Source of the DNA: Consotaella aegiceratis
GTDB lineage: Bacteria > Pseudomonadota > Alphaproteobacteria > Rhizobiales > Rhizobiaceae
Length of the DNA: 64,000 nt
Assembly (NCBI RefSeq): GCF_036541425.1
Contig: NZ_JAZHFT010000006.1
Location: 62,001 to 126,000, forward strand
Direction: 5' to 3'
Notes under the pieces: generated by a model
Database searches by the model: none
What the model was told of the DNA's origin: nothing
Seen by the model: only the letters and a program-made list of their open reading frames with translations
Part shown: in pieces, positions 35,368 to 44,293 of the stretch
Layout: each line of letters opens with the position of its first letter
Numbering within the stretch: position 1 is the first letter of the stretch
Position numbers and translations under genes: made by a program

Positions 35368-35476
35368 GCCGATCGCGCCGAGCCGCGGCACCGCCATCGT
35401 CACGCAAATGAACTTTTCGCGAGGATCGGCGTTTTCATCGCGAAACAATGATGTTTTGCGTGTGAAAGGAGCACCC

Positions 35477-35647
35477 ATGATCGGTTGGGCTCTGACCTTC
35501 CTCATCGTCGCCCTGATCGCTGCCGCCCTCGGTTTCGGCGGTATCGCAGGCACGGCGGTCGGCATCGCCAAGATCATCTTCTTTGTGGCGATCATCCTCT
35601 TCGTCCTGTCGCTGATCTTCGGTGGTTTCCGCCGCCGTTCGATCTAG
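35477..35647 (+). CDS. DUF1328 small membrane protein
   Basis: A 56-residue protein with two hydrophobic helices (about residues 4-22 and 28-48) ending GGFRRRSI. It fits the DUF1328/UPF0391 family (YtjA-like), abundant small inner-membrane proteins of unknown role. The start follows GAAAGGAG at ideal spacing. It is followed by a strong terminator shared with secB. Confidence 0.9.
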   Translation: MIGWALTFLIVALIAAALGFGGIAGTAVGIAKIIFFVAIILFVLSLIFGGFRRRSI

Positions 35648-35671
35648 CCGGACGAATTCGACCCTAAACGG

Positions 35672-35703
35672 AAAAGGCCGCCGATGATCTTCGGCGGCCT
35701 TTT
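35672..35703. terminator. bidirectional terminator between the DUF1328 gene and secB
   Basis: AAAAGGCCGCCGA at 35672-35684 pairs perfectly over 13 bases with TCGGCGGCCTTTT at 35691-35703 around a six-base loop. The A and T ends give U-tracts in both directions, so it can stop both convergent genes. Confidence 0.92.
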
Positions 35704-35774
35704 CTATTGGGCGTCGCAAAGAATACGGGGCCTGTCGCGGGACGTCTTCGAGAAGCGCCACAGACGATCCAGGA

Positions 35775-36275
35775 TCAGGCGTTCTGGACCTGCTGTTTGG
35801 CGCGTTCTTCTGCCATGCGCTGGGCGAACAGCGCCGCGAAATCGATCGGGTCGATCATCAGCGGCGGGAAGCCGGCATTGCGGGTGATGTCGGCGATGAC
35901 CTGGCGGGCGAACGGAAAGAGCAGCCGCGGGCACTCGATGAACAGAACCGGCAGAAGATGCTCCTGCGGGAAGTTCTGCAGGCGGAAGATGCCGCCATAT
36001 TCCAGCTCGACAAGAAACAGCGTGTCGTCGCCCTCGCCGGCGCGGGCGTTGAGCGTCAGCTTGACGTCGTAGTCGCCCTGCGCGCCGCTGACCGGGTTCG
36101 CTCCAACATTGACGCCGATGTTGATGCCGGGCGCCTTGGCCTGGCTGCGCAGCACATCCGGAGCCTTGGGGCTCTCGAAGGAGAAGTCCTTGATGTACTG
36201 GGTGAGAATATTGATGCTCGGAGACTTGGCGCCGGGCTGCTGGCCGCCATTGCTTGCAGGGGTCGTTTCAGACAT
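35775..36275 (-). CDS. secB: protein-export chaperone SecB
   Basis: A 166-residue tetrameric chaperone that holds preproteins unfolded for SecA. Conserved stretches include INILTQYIKDFSFESPKAP, FLVELEYGGIFRLQNFPQE and LFIECPRLLFPFARQVIAD. The position near dnaQ and fxsA is typical for the order. Confidence 0.97.
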   Translation of the reverse strand: MSETTPASNGGQQPGAKSPSINILTQYIKDFSFESPKAPDVLRSQAKAPGINIGVNVGANPVSGAQGDYDVKLTLNARAGEGDDTLFLVELEYGGIFRLQNFPQEHLLPVLFIECPRLLFPFARQVIADITRNAGFPPLMIDPIDFAALFAQRMAEERAKQQVQNA

Positions 36276-36494
36276 GGGCTGATCCTGTTCTGGTCATCAT
36301 CGCGAAGCCGGGCTCCGCACCGGTTTGTCGCGGCGATGAAACCCGCGCTCCGTTTGCCGTCCGGTTGGGCGTCTCGATGACCGAAAGAAACGGGGCGGGC
36401 GAACGCCGACTGATGGGCCGCAGGGCTATCACGGTGCCCCTGGAGACTCAAGCGCAGGCAGCAGGCCGCGTTGCCCCGAGGGAGCGAGGGATGG

Positions 36495-37022
36495 TCAGTG
36501 CAGGGTCCGTGGGCCTTGTCCGTCGTCGTTCTGCCCCTGCCAGGGAGACGAACCGTCGCCCTGACGGTGGAATTCGTCACCGGACAGGTCGACGACGTCA
36601 GGACGATCGGGGCGCGTCGCAGGGCCTCGGCCGCGCCAGAAGCCTTGTCCCGGAGAGGCGGCGACAACGACGACACGATCCTTCAGCCAGCGCCATGCGA
36701 GGTCGCGGAACTGCGGCACGAACAGAAGAAATCCGATGGCGTCGGTGACGAGACCGGGCGTCAGGAGGAGAATGCCGGCCGCCATGATCATGACGCCATG
36801 CACCATCTCGCGTCCAGGCAGGCGGCCCGCGCGGGTTTCGGCCTGAATCCGTGCGAGCGTGCCGAGGCCCTGCCGGCGCAGGAGCATGGTGCCGAGAACG
36901 GCGGTCAGCAGGACGAGACCCAGCGTGGGCCAGAGCCCGATCAGATTGCCGACCATGATGAAGACGGCAATTTCCAGGATCGGAACGACCAGAAGCAGCA
37001 CGGGGATGAGTGTCAGCGGCAT
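36495..37022 (-). CDS. fxsA: FxsA family membrane protein
   Basis: A 175-residue inner-membrane protein with an FxsA core: MPLTLIPVLLLVVPILEIAV, GLGTLARIQAETRAGRLP and GVMIMAAGILLLTPGLVTDA, then a hydrophilic tail from about residue 120. FxsA (YtfF-like in older names) was linked to phage T7 exclusion in E. coli; its normal role is unknown. It is divergent from timA, with a 152-base gap. Confidence 0.9.
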   Translation of the reverse strand: MPLTLIPVLLLVVPILEIAVFIMVGNLIGLWPTLGLVLLTAVLGTMLLRRQGLGTLARIQAETRAGRLPGREMVHGVMIMAAGILLLTPGLVTDAIGFLLFVPQFRDLAWRWLKDRVVVVAASPGQGFWRGRGPATRPDRPDVVDLSGDEFHRQGDGSSPWQGQNDDGQGPRTLH

Positions 37023-37174
37023 AGGCTTGGCATCCTTGTCTTCGTTCCGCCGGCGAGCGGCGGCGGGCCGGGATCCGACCGTCGATCGAAGATAGGTTTT
37101 CCCATCAGCGATTTGAATGCATCCCGGCCCGTGTTTATATGAACTGGAAACGCGGAAGGCAGGATTAGGCGCTG

Positions 37175-37867
37175 ATGAGCTTCGGGACGATCTTCTTCAT
37201 CGTATTTGCGGTGATCATCCTGTTCCAGTTGCGTAACGTCCTCGGCCGGCGCACCGGCAGTGAACGCCCCCCCTTCGATCCCTACTCGCGACAGGATGCC
37301 ACGGCCCAGTCCGGCAACGTGGTGACCTTGCCGAATCGGACCGGCACCGCCGTGGAAGAGGGCGGCATGCGGCCGAGCTACGAGGCGATCGACAAGGTGG
37401 CGAAGCCGGGCGAGCCGTTGAATGTGGAACTGCGCAGGATTCGCGACGTCGACCCGAACTTCGATCCGAAACAGTTTCTCGACGGCGCCAAGATCGCCTA
37501 CGAGATGATCGTGACGGCCTTCGCCGATGGCGATCGCAAGGTTTTGAAAGGCCTTCTGTCGGAGCAGGTCTACGAAGGCTTCGAGGCTGCGATCGGCGAG
37601 CGCGAGCGTCGCGGCGAGCGCATGCAGTCGTCGTTCATCGGCATCGACGATGCCGCCATCGTGAATGCCGAGCTGAAAAGCCGCGAGGCGATGGTCACCG
37701 TGCGCATCATCGCGCAGATGATCTCGGCGACGCTGTCCAGCACCAGCGAGGTGATCGACGGCGATCCGGAGACGGTGGTCGAGATCAGCGATATGTGGAC
37801 CTTTGCCCGCGATACGCGGTCGCGCGATCCGAACTGGAAGCTGGTGGAAACCGAGACAGAGGAATAA
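37175..37867 (+). CDS. Tim44/TimA-domain membrane-associated protein
   Basis: A 230-residue protein with one N-terminal membrane helix (about residues 3-20) and a C-terminal Tim44-like domain (about 80-225), including ADGDRKVLKGLLSEQVYEGF and DMWTFARDTRSRDPNWKLVE. Bacterial Tim44-like proteins (TimA) resemble mitochondrial Tim44 and attach to the inner membrane; the function in bacteria is not settled. It is first in the timA-mltA-smr-xre cluster. Confidence 0.9.
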   Translation: MSFGTIFFIVFAVIILFQLRNVLGRRTGSERPPFDPYSRQDATAQSGNVVTLPNRTGTAVEEGGMRPSYEAIDKVAKPGEPLNVELRRIRDVDPNFDPKQFLDGAKIAYEMIVTAFADGDRKVLKGLLSEQVYEGFEAAIGERERRGERMQSSFIGIDDAAIVNAELKSREAMVTVRIIAQMISATLSSTSEVIDGDPETVVEISDMWTFARDTRSRDPNWKLVETETEE

Positions 37868-37882
37868 TGCGGCGGCCGGCCG

Positions 37883-38998
37883 ATGCTTTCGTCCCTGTTT
37901 CGCCGTTGTTCCTATTCCGACCTCGGGGCCTGGGGCGGCGGTGATCTGCGGCCGGCTCTGGCCGCCTTCCGCCGTTCCGCTCCGCTGCTGCTTGACGGCC
38001 GGGTGAAAAGCGGTGCGTTGGGGCTCGAGGCCGCCTGGCTGAACGCGGCTGCCGAACGGGCGCTTGCGCTGGCACCGGATGCCGGCAACGACGAGGCCCG
38101 GCAGTTTTTCGAGGCCGAATTTCGACCTGCCCGAGTGAAATCCTCGACCGACGAGGACGCCCGGAGCGGCTTCATGACCGGCTATTACGAGCCGGAGGTG
38201 GATGCCTCGCGCCATCGCACGGAGCGGTTTCGCTATCCCCTCTACCGGCAGCCGGCCGACCTGGTTAAGGTCGACGACGTCAGCCGGCCGGCCGGTCTCG
38301 ACCAGAGCTTCCGCTTCGCCCGCCGGCGGCCCGACGGGCTCCTGGACGAATATCCCGATCGAGCCGCGATCGAGGCCGGCCTGCTGCAGGGGCGTGGGTT
38401 GGAGCTCGCTTGGCTGGCCGATCCGGTCGAGGCGTTCTTCATCCATATCCAGGGCTCGGCACGGCTGATTCTGGACGATGGCGGGGTGATGCGCGTCTCT
38501 TATGCCGCCAAGACCGGCCACCCCTTCACCGCGATCGGCCGCATTCTTGTTGATGAAGGCGAACTGACGCTGGCCGAGGCCGACATGGCGGGCATCCGCC
38601 GCTGGCTGGGCGATCATCCACAGCGCGTTCGCAATCTCTTGAACCGCAACCGGTCCTTCATCTTCTTTCGCGAAGCCCCGGTGGAGGACGTGACGCTTGG
38701 TCCGGTCGGCGCCGCCAAGACGCCGTTGACGCCGTTTGCCTCCATCGCCGTCGATCGCGAACTGCACACGTTTGGACTGCCGTTCTTCATTGCCGCCCCG
38801 GAGCTTCGGGTCGAGGGCGAAGCCTTTGCGCGGCTGATGATCGCTCAGGACACCGGCTCGGCCATCGTCGGCCCCGCCCGGGCCGATCTCTTCTGCGGCT
38901 CGGGGGCGGCGGCCGGCGCCATTGCCGGACGCATTCGCCATCCTGCCGACGTCTTCGCGCTGGTGCCTGCGGCGCAAGCGCAGGAGGTTCACCCGTGA
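37883..38998 (+). CDS. mltA: membrane-bound lytic murein transglycosylase A
   Basis: A 371-residue peptidoglycan lytic transglycosylase of the MltA family. It has the MltA domain signature GFMTGYYEPEVDASRHRTER and the 3D domain with AFARLMIAQDTGSAIVGPAR near the C-terminus, which carries the catalytic aspartate. No lipobox is visible at the N-terminus as written, so the protein may not be a lipoprotein here. Its stop overlaps the next gene's GTG by four bases. Confidence 0.94.
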   Translation: MLSSLFRRCSYSDLGAWGGGDLRPALAAFRRSAPLLLDGRVKSGALGLEAAWLNAAAERALALAPDAGNDEARQFFEAEFRPARVKSSTDEDARSGFMTGYYEPEVDASRHRTERFRYPLYRQPADLVKVDDVSRPAGLDQSFRFARRRPDGLLDEYPDRAAIEAGLLQGRGLELAWLADPVEAFFIHIQGSARLILDDGGVMRVSYAAKTGHPFTAIGRILVDEGELTLAEADMAGIRRWLGDHPQRVRNLLNRNRSFIFFREAPVEDVTLGPVGAAKTPLTPFASIAVDRELHTFGLPFFIAAPELRVEGEAFARLMIAQDTGSAIVGPARADLFCGSGAAAGAIAGRIRHPADVFALVPAAQAQEVHP

Positions 38999-39543
38999 GA
39001 ACCCGCCGGCGCCGGATCTTGAGCGACGAGGAGGCGCGGCTCTGGGCCGGTGTCGCCCGTTCGGCGGTGCCGCTGAAGGGCAAGAAGCGGCCGGTGGTGC
39101 CCGAACAGGAAGCGTCGGACGGTGCTCCGCCGCCTCCGATGCCGAGCCCGCAGGCCGTCGCGGATGCCATCGCCAACGCCGTGCCGGCCGGACCGGCGCG
39201 GACGAAATTGACCCAGCATGCCATCGAGCGCCCCACGCGGCGCAAGCTTTCCACGGGCCGGCTCGCCATCGAAGCCCGCATCGACCTCCACGACAAGACC
39301 CAGGCCGTTGCCCACTACGCGCTGCTTGGCTTTCTGAGGCAGGCGCAGGCCGAGGGCTTGCGCCATGTGCTGGTGATCACCGGCCGGGGCTCTTCCTTCG
39401 GCTCGCGCGGCGTATTGCGCCGGGCGTTGCCCCATTGGTTTGCGACGCCCGAGTTCCGCGCCCTGGTGTCGGGATTCGAGCCGGCTGCGCGCCGGCACGG
39501 CGGCGATGGTGCGTTTTATGTTCGAGTCAGGCGGATGGGATGA
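38995..39543 (+). CDS. Smr domain protein
   Basis: A 182-residue protein with a basic, proline-rich N-terminal half and a C-terminal Smr domain: ARIDLHDKTQAVAHYALLGF and HVLVITGRGSSFGSRGVLRR, with the HxR/TGxG-type elements of Smr nucleases. Smr domains of MutS2 and relatives bind or cut nucleic acids. The start is GTG, inside the mltA stop (GTGA), so translation is coupled. The next gene overlaps by four bases as well. Confidence 0.92.
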   Translation: MRTRRRRILSDEEARLWAGVARSAVPLKGKKRPVVPEQEASDGAPPPPMPSPQAVADAIANAVPAGPARTKLTQHAIERPTRRKLSTGRLAIEARIDLHDKTQAVAHYALLGFLRQAQAEGLRHVLVITGRGSSFGSRGVLRRALPHWFATPEFRALVSGFEPAARRHGGDGAFYVRVRRMG

Positions 39544-39935
39544 CACCGTTCGGTGAAAGGATACGGGCGCTGCGGCGCGAGCGGGGCGTCACGCAGGCCG
39601 AGATGGCGGCCGCCCTGGGAGTTTCGAGCGCCTATCTTTCGGCGCTTGAACACGGCCGGCGCGGCCGCCCCACCTGGGCGATGCTGCAGCGGATCATCGG
39701 CTATCTCAATGTCATCTGGGACGACGCGGAGGAGCTCGAGCGCCTGGCCGAAATCTCGCATCCGCGCGTCATCGTCGATACGGCAGGACTCGGAGCGGAC
39801 GCCACGCGGCTTGCCAATCGCCTCTCCGAAACGATTGCCGATCTGTCGCCCGATGCGGTGCAGTCGTTGCTCGACCAGCTCGAAGCCGCGGCCGCCCAGG
39901 CGGAAGCCGGCGCCAAGCGTCATCGGCGACGCTGA
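39540..39935 (+). CDS. XRE-family helix-turn-helix protein
   Basis: A 131-residue DNA-binding protein with an N-terminal XRE domain (GERIRALRRERGVTQAEMAA, then LGVSSAYLSALEHGRRGRP) and an acidic helical C-terminus. It overlaps the smr stop by four bases (ATGA), closing the timA-mltA-smr-xre cluster. The regulated genes are unknown. Confidence 0.93.
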   Translation: MTPFGERIRALRRERGVTQAEMAAALGVSSAYLSALEHGRRGRPTWAMLQRIIGYLNVIWDDAEELERLAEISHPRVIVDTAGLGADATRLANRLSETIADLSPDAVQSLLDQLEAAAAQAEAGAKRHRRR

Positions 39936-39955
39936 GCGCGTCTGTGCCGTGCCGC

Positions 39956-40417
39956 CTACGCCCTGGCCCGGCGAAGGCGTCCGCGCATTCTCAAACCATC
40001 GCGGATATTGAGACCGAGCAGCGTCAGGTTGACGACGCCGGCCATGAGCTCCACGGCCTGGACGACCGCAAAGTTCGTGTCGAATTGGCCCTGGGACGCC
40101 TTCCAGTTCAAATAGAGCGCGGCGGGCACGAGGATCAGAAGCCCGTTGGGCGCAATGATCTTCATGCGCGCGAGCTTGTCGCCTGCAAGCCCGTTCGGCC
40201 GCGCCCCGGTCATGGCCACCCCGCTGATGCCCGTCGCGGCCAGAGCCGGGACGAGCACGAGAAGACACCAGGCGATCCAGTGCTTGACCGCGACGATCAG
40301 TTGGAGATCGCCCCGCCATTCGACGGCAAGGGTGGCGCTCGAAAACAACAGGATCGTCGAGAAGGCGAGAAGGCCGCCGACGACGTGGACGGCGCGCAAC
40401 ACCATTCGGCTGGTCAT
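39956..40417 (-). CDS. four-helix membrane protein next to a MarR regulator
   Basis: A 153-residue inner-membrane protein with hydrophobic segments near residues 7-30, 40-65, 78-95 and 105-130. Histidines in RAVHVVGG and VKHWIAW sit where a CopD/HemJ-like or b-type haem protein could use them, but I cannot assign a family. A GGAGGG site lies four bases before ATG 40417. It is divergent from the MarR gene and shares its palindromic control region, so it is likely the regulated gene. Confidence 0.75.
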   Translation of the reverse strand: MTSRMVLRAVHVVGGLLAFSTILLFSSATLAVEWRGDLQLIVAVKHWIAWCLLVLVPALAATGISGVAMTGARPNGLAGDKLARMKIIAPNGLLILVPAALYLNWKASQGQFDTNFAVVQAVELMAGVVNLTLLGLNIRDGLRMRGRLRRARA

Positions 40418-40455
40418 GGAACCCTCCGTTCGCTTGCCGATGCGAAAAAGATGCA

Positions 40456-40493
40456 CTATGCATAGCATGCTATACTGTACATAGCAAGCTATG
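40456..40493. promoter_or_regulatory. MarR-type palindromic operators
   Basis: Three overlapping or adjacent palindromes with the shared unit CATAGC/GCTATG lie between the divergent genes: CTATGCATAG at 40456-40465, ATAGCATGCTAT at 40462-40473, and CATAGCAAGCTATG at 40480-40493. The last two are centred 19 bases apart, about two helix turns. MarR proteins bind such palindromes over their own promoters. Confidence 0.75.
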
Positions 40494-40511
40494 TTATTGA
40501 TCGCAGGTCCG

Positions 40512-40949
40512 ATGAGTCTCCACCGTTCCGAATCCGCCGGCTATCTCACCAACTGGGCGGCGCGCCTGTTTGCCCGCGCCATCGACAAGCGGCTGAAAGC
40601 TCTGGGCGTCTCGTCGGGCCATCTGCCGGTGTTCTTCGCTCTGAGCGATGGCGGGGAACTGTCGCAGAAGGCGTTGACGCAGATCGCGGCGATCGAGCAG
40701 CCGACGATGGCGGCGACCCTGGCGCGGATGGAGCGGGACGGTCTGGTCCAGCGCCGTGCCGATCCCGCCGACAAGCGCAGCTCGCTGATCTCGCTGACGC
40801 CAGTCGCGCAAGCGAAGACCAGGCAGGTTCGCGAGGTCATCGACGAGGTCAACGCCCAGGCGCTCGGTCGCTTGGGCACGGCGGACCAGGACCACTACCG
40901 CGATATGCTGAAGACGATCATCGCGACGCTGGAAACCGACCTGGATTGA
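40512..40949 (+). CDS. MarR-family transcriptional regulator
   Basis: A 145-residue winged-helix repressor type: ALTQIAAIEQPTMAATLARM is the recognition part and ERDGLVQRRADPADKRSSLI the wing, with dimerisation helices at each end. ATG 40512 is preferred, since an upstream ATG at 40491 lies inside the palindromic operator. It likely represses itself and the divergent membrane protein gene, with release by a small phenolic or similar ligand, as in the family. Confidence 0.88.
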   Translation: MSLHRSESAGYLTNWAARLFARAIDKRLKALGVSSGHLPVFFALSDGGELSQKALTQIAAIEQPTMAATLARMERDGLVQRRADPADKRSSLISLTPVAQAKTRQVREVIDEVNAQALGRLGTADQDHYRDMLKTIIATLETDLD

Positions 40950-41295
40950 CGCGCCGCGCCGCCATCCATCCGCCGAAGGCTCGGCTGCGGATCAAAGCGG
41001 CGGTCTCGGCGATCAGATCGGGCAAGGGGTGTTCTTCGAACCGGTAAGCCAGGCCGATCTCACCGGCGACGCGCTTCCACAAGTCGATGGAACGACCCGT
41101 CCATTGGCCGTCACGGTCCTTCATGGCGAAGGGCGCCGCCTCCTTGGTGCCGATCACCAGCTCGCGCGCAGGGGCGGCTTTACTTCCGGTCGGATCGGAC
41201 GGAGCATCCTGACCGAGCACCGCGGATGGCACGAGCAGCGCCGCCATGGCTATCGATATCGCCATCGTCATGGCGCGGCATGTCTCGAAATTCAT
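40918..41295 (-). pseudogene. truncated extracellular ligand-binding (GluR0-like) gene remnant
   Basis: The first roughly 95 residues read as a secreted family 3 binding domain of the kind fused to bacterial glutamate-receptor channels: a signal peptide, then VIGTKEAAPFAMKDRDGQWT, then SIDLWKRVAGEIGLAYRFEE. After ETAALI the homology ends abruptly and a short unrelated tail of about 20 residues leads to a stop inside the MarR gene's 3' end. The rest of the receptor (second lobe and channel) is missing. I read this as a gene remnant. Confidence 0.65.
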
Positions 41296-41370
41296 CAGGC
41301 CTCTTCTTTCGCTCGGCGTCGAGGGCTAACGCCGCGGCCGCCGGCCGGTTCAACGCATGTCAGGCGCGGC

Positions 41371-42807
41371 CTACAAGAGAGGACTGATGAGGCGGGCGAT
41401 GTTGCCGGCCAGCCGCCTGGGCAGCCGCCGCTGCTTCCAGGCGTCGAGATCGATCTCGCGGCAGCCGGCAAGATGCCGCTCCTCCACAGCGCGCAACTGC
41501 GCAACAACCTCCGGATCGTAGCTGACGAGCGAGATTTCCGAGTTGAGTTCGAAGGAGCGCATGTCGCTGTTGGACGAGCCGATCAGCGCGATGTCGTCGT
41601 CCATGCTGATGTGTTTGGCATGCAGGAAATGGGTATCGCAGAGAAAGATGCGGACGCCGGCCTCGAGCAATTCCAGGAAATATGAGCTCTGAGCAAGATC
41701 GACGATGCGGCTATCCGTCCGGCCGCTGATGATGAGACGCGCGTCGAGGCCGCGCAGCGCGGCCGTGCGCAGCGCGAAGAGCAGCGGCTCGCTCGGCACG
41801 AAATAGGGCGTGGCGAGCGTCACGCGGTGGCGCGCTTCCTGCACGAGATGGGAAAACAGCATGTCTATGCGCGCCCACGGATAGTCCGGGCCGCTGGGCA
41901 CGATCTGGGCGATGCTGCCCTGATGCTCCTGAGGCTTCATCGGAAACAGCTCGTCGTCAATAAGCTCGGTGTCGGTTTCCAGATACCAGTCGCCCAGAAA
42001 GACCACCTGCAGTTCGGCGACGACTAGGCCGGTCACGCGGGCCATCAGCTCCTGATTGGGCGCATCCGCCTCGCCCTCGGCATCGACGATGTTCTGGGAC
42101 CCGACCCAGCCGATGCGGCCGTCGATGACGGCGATCTTGCGGTGGTTGCGCAGATCGGCGCGGGTCACGCGACCCACCAGGCGGATCGGCAGGACCACAT
42201 GGCATTCGACGCCGGTGTCCTTGAGGCGCCGAGCGATGGCTCGGCTCCAGGTGAGTGATCCGATCGCGTCGATCAAGAGCCGGCATTCGACGCCTCGCTT
42301 CTCGGCCCGTTCGAGCGCCGCCAGGACGCGCTCGCCCGTTTCGTCGAGCGAGAAGATGTAGAACATCAGATGCACGTGGCGCCGTGCGGCGTCGATGTCG
42401 GCGACGAGCCGCTCGACGACCCGCTCGTAGTCGGGCTCCAGCTCGACGCGGCTCGCCCCCACCGGCGGCAGCCGTCCGATGGCGCTGGCGAGCTTGGCCG
42501 TCGGCTCGCAGCGCTCGGGAAGGTCTTCGGCCGTTCGCTCCAACGCGTCATGGGCGCGGCCCGCCGCCTTGGCGACGATCTCGGGCAACTGCTTGACCCG
42601 GTCGCGGCGCCATTTCGGATGGCGCGGCCGGCCGATCACCCAATAGATGGCGAGCGCCGGCCAGGGCGCGACGAAGAACAGGAGAAGCCATCCCTTGGCC
42701 GCTTCGGGTGAACGTCGGAACGGAACATAGACGAGGGCACCGGCCCGGATCGCCCACTGCGACACCGTCCAAAGGACGGCCAGCACCCCGCTGCTGATGC
42801 CCATCAT
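41371..42807 (-). CDS. cls: cardiolipin synthase (phospholipase D superfamily)
   Basis: A 478-residue membrane enzyme that joins phosphatidylglycerol molecules to make cardiolipin. It has two N-terminal membrane helices (about residues 5-25 and 39-58), then two HKD motifs: NHRKIAVIDGRIGWVGSQN and LHAKHISMDDDIALIGSSN. Length and layout match ClsA-type proteins. It is flanked by gene-poor gaps and appears to be a single-gene unit. Confidence 0.93.
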   Translation of the reverse strand: MMGISSGVLAVLWTVSQWAIRAGALVYVPFRRSPEAAKGWLLLFFVAPWPALAIYWVIGRPRHPKWRRDRVKQLPEIVAKAAGRAHDALERTAEDLPERCEPTAKLASAIGRLPPVGASRVELEPDYERVVERLVADIDAARRHVHLMFYIFSLDETGERVLAALERAEKRGVECRLLIDAIGSLTWSRAIARRLKDTGVECHVVLPIRLVGRVTRADLRNHRKIAVIDGRIGWVGSQNIVDAEGEADAPNQELMARVTGLVVAELQVVFLGDWYLETDTELIDDELFPMKPQEHQGSIAQIVPSGPDYPWARIDMLFSHLVQEARHRVTLATPYFVPSEPLLFALRTAALRGLDARLIISGRTDSRIVDLAQSSYFLELLEAGVRIFLCDTHFLHAKHISMDDDIALIGSSNSDMRSFELNSEISLVSYDPEVVAQLRAVEERHLAGCREIDLDAWKQRRLPRRLAGNIARLISPLL

Positions 42808-43036
42808 GAGAGATACTCCGACCCCCGCTGCGGCCCGGTGGCCGCTGCAGGTCTGCTACTGAACCGCGACGGCCATCACATATGGCGCGGTCCAGCGGCG
42901 TCGAATGCCGCATGCGCGTCCCGGACGATCGGACAGACGTGGAGCCGTGGAGCCGGGGCAATTTCGGCGCGGCCGGATGGTGCGCCGATCGGAGAGTTGG
43001 GAAAACGGATTGCTGGCGGGAACGGAGCCGGACGGC

Positions 43037-44017
43037 TCAATCCTCGTTGAGAGCAGCCTTCAGCTCTTTCAAGCGGTCGTTGACCAGCCAGCCGTAGTAG
43101 TTCTCTTCGGGCAGCCGGGCCGAAAGGCCGCGAGCCCGACGGCGGCGATTCTCCGCGGCCAGCGCCTTGGCGCGCTCGCGCGCGTTGCCGATGTTGTAGA
43201 GCGTGGCGGTGATGCCCGGATTGCCCGAAATGTCGAAGCCCGCGATGTCGCGATAGGCGTCGATGGAATCCTTCAGCACCGCCGCGACGTAGGCCAGCGT
43301 GCGGTCCGGGTCCATGATGTCGCGATAGACCTCCGGCGCGTCGGCGGCCGACAGTTTCCGGTAGCCGGAGACGCGATGCACCGTGTCGGAGACCGCCAGC
43401 GCCGTCAGCGGATTGAGCTGGCCGAGCCCGAACGTCTGCCCGGCATAGAAGGGCTGGAAGAAGACGGCACCGAAGCGATTGTCCGGATAGCGCCGTCCGG
43501 CGACTACCTTGCCGCGAAATTTCTGATCGAACACGGCTTCGCGGCAGGTCCAGAGCGCCGCGCTGCCGGAAAGATCCTTGCAGGCGTCGAATTCGGGCCG
43601 TTTGACGAAGTCGAGCACTTGCTCGCCCTTGTAGGAGAATTCGATCCCCGAATTCATGTAGGAGACCGCCTTGACGTAATAGGTCTGCAGCTGGTCGAAA
43701 GCGTCGACATTGTAGGTGTGTTCGCCGACGAGCGCCCCGGCGATGTGGATCGGGTCGATGCCGTACTGATCCGCCGCCTTGCGAATCTTCGCCTTGAGAT
43801 CTTCGCTGGTGCGCAGGAGATCGCGGATCTTCTCGTACTTCGCCTCGAAGGTCGAATGCGTCTGGCGGGTGCGCTTGGCGGAGGCGCCGGGCACCGCCGG
43901 CTGAGCCGCATGCCGGTTGCCGACCGGCACCAGCACCGCCGAATCGGCGGCCGACGTGACGCCGAGCGAGGTCGCCGCAACCAGACATGCAATGCGGAGG
44001 CCAGCAGAAATGGTCAT
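43037..44017 (-). CDS. DUF1402 family secreted protein
   Basis: A 326-residue exported protein: signal peptide of about 24 residues, then conserved phrases IDPIHIAGALVGEHTYNVDA and AGQTFGLGQLNPLTALAVSD. The GQLNPLTA-type stretch and the NPGITATLYNIGN phrase resemble lysozyme-like lytic transglycosylase folds, but that relation is inference; the family (DUF1402) has no known function. ATG 44017 has GAGGG seven bases before it. Confidence 0.82.
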   Translation of the reverse strand: MTISAGLRIACLVAATSLGVTSAADSAVLVPVGNRHAAQPAVPGASAKRTRQTHSTFEAKYEKIRDLLRTSEDLKAKIRKAADQYGIDPIHIAGALVGEHTYNVDAFDQLQTYYVKAVSYMNSGIEFSYKGEQVLDFVKRPEFDACKDLSGSAALWTCREAVFDQKFRGKVVAGRRYPDNRFGAVFFQPFYAGQTFGLGQLNPLTALAVSDTVHRVSGYRKLSAADAPEVYRDIMDPDRTLAYVAAVLKDSIDAYRDIAGFDISGNPGITATLYNIGNARERAKALAAENRRRRARGLSARLPEENYYGWLVNDRLKELKAALNED

Positions 44018-44293
44018 GGCAATGCCCTCGCTCCAACGTGAAAATCTCGACGTCCGAAGGTAAGCGGGGGCATACCTGTCGGACGCGGCGAATCGCTCCA
44101 TTGTCCGGAACTCCGATGGATATCGTTCGGTAATGCGGCTTGCGGCGGAAGTCGATCCCGTTGACGGCGATTGATCGCCGGGTGTGACCGATATGACTCG
44201 TCTGGCGCGCCGTCCGCGCATCCCGTCAACCGGGCGGCGAGCAAGCGCCCGACGCGCCCATCGCCCGGCCCTCGATAGTCCCTCGTAAAGGCC

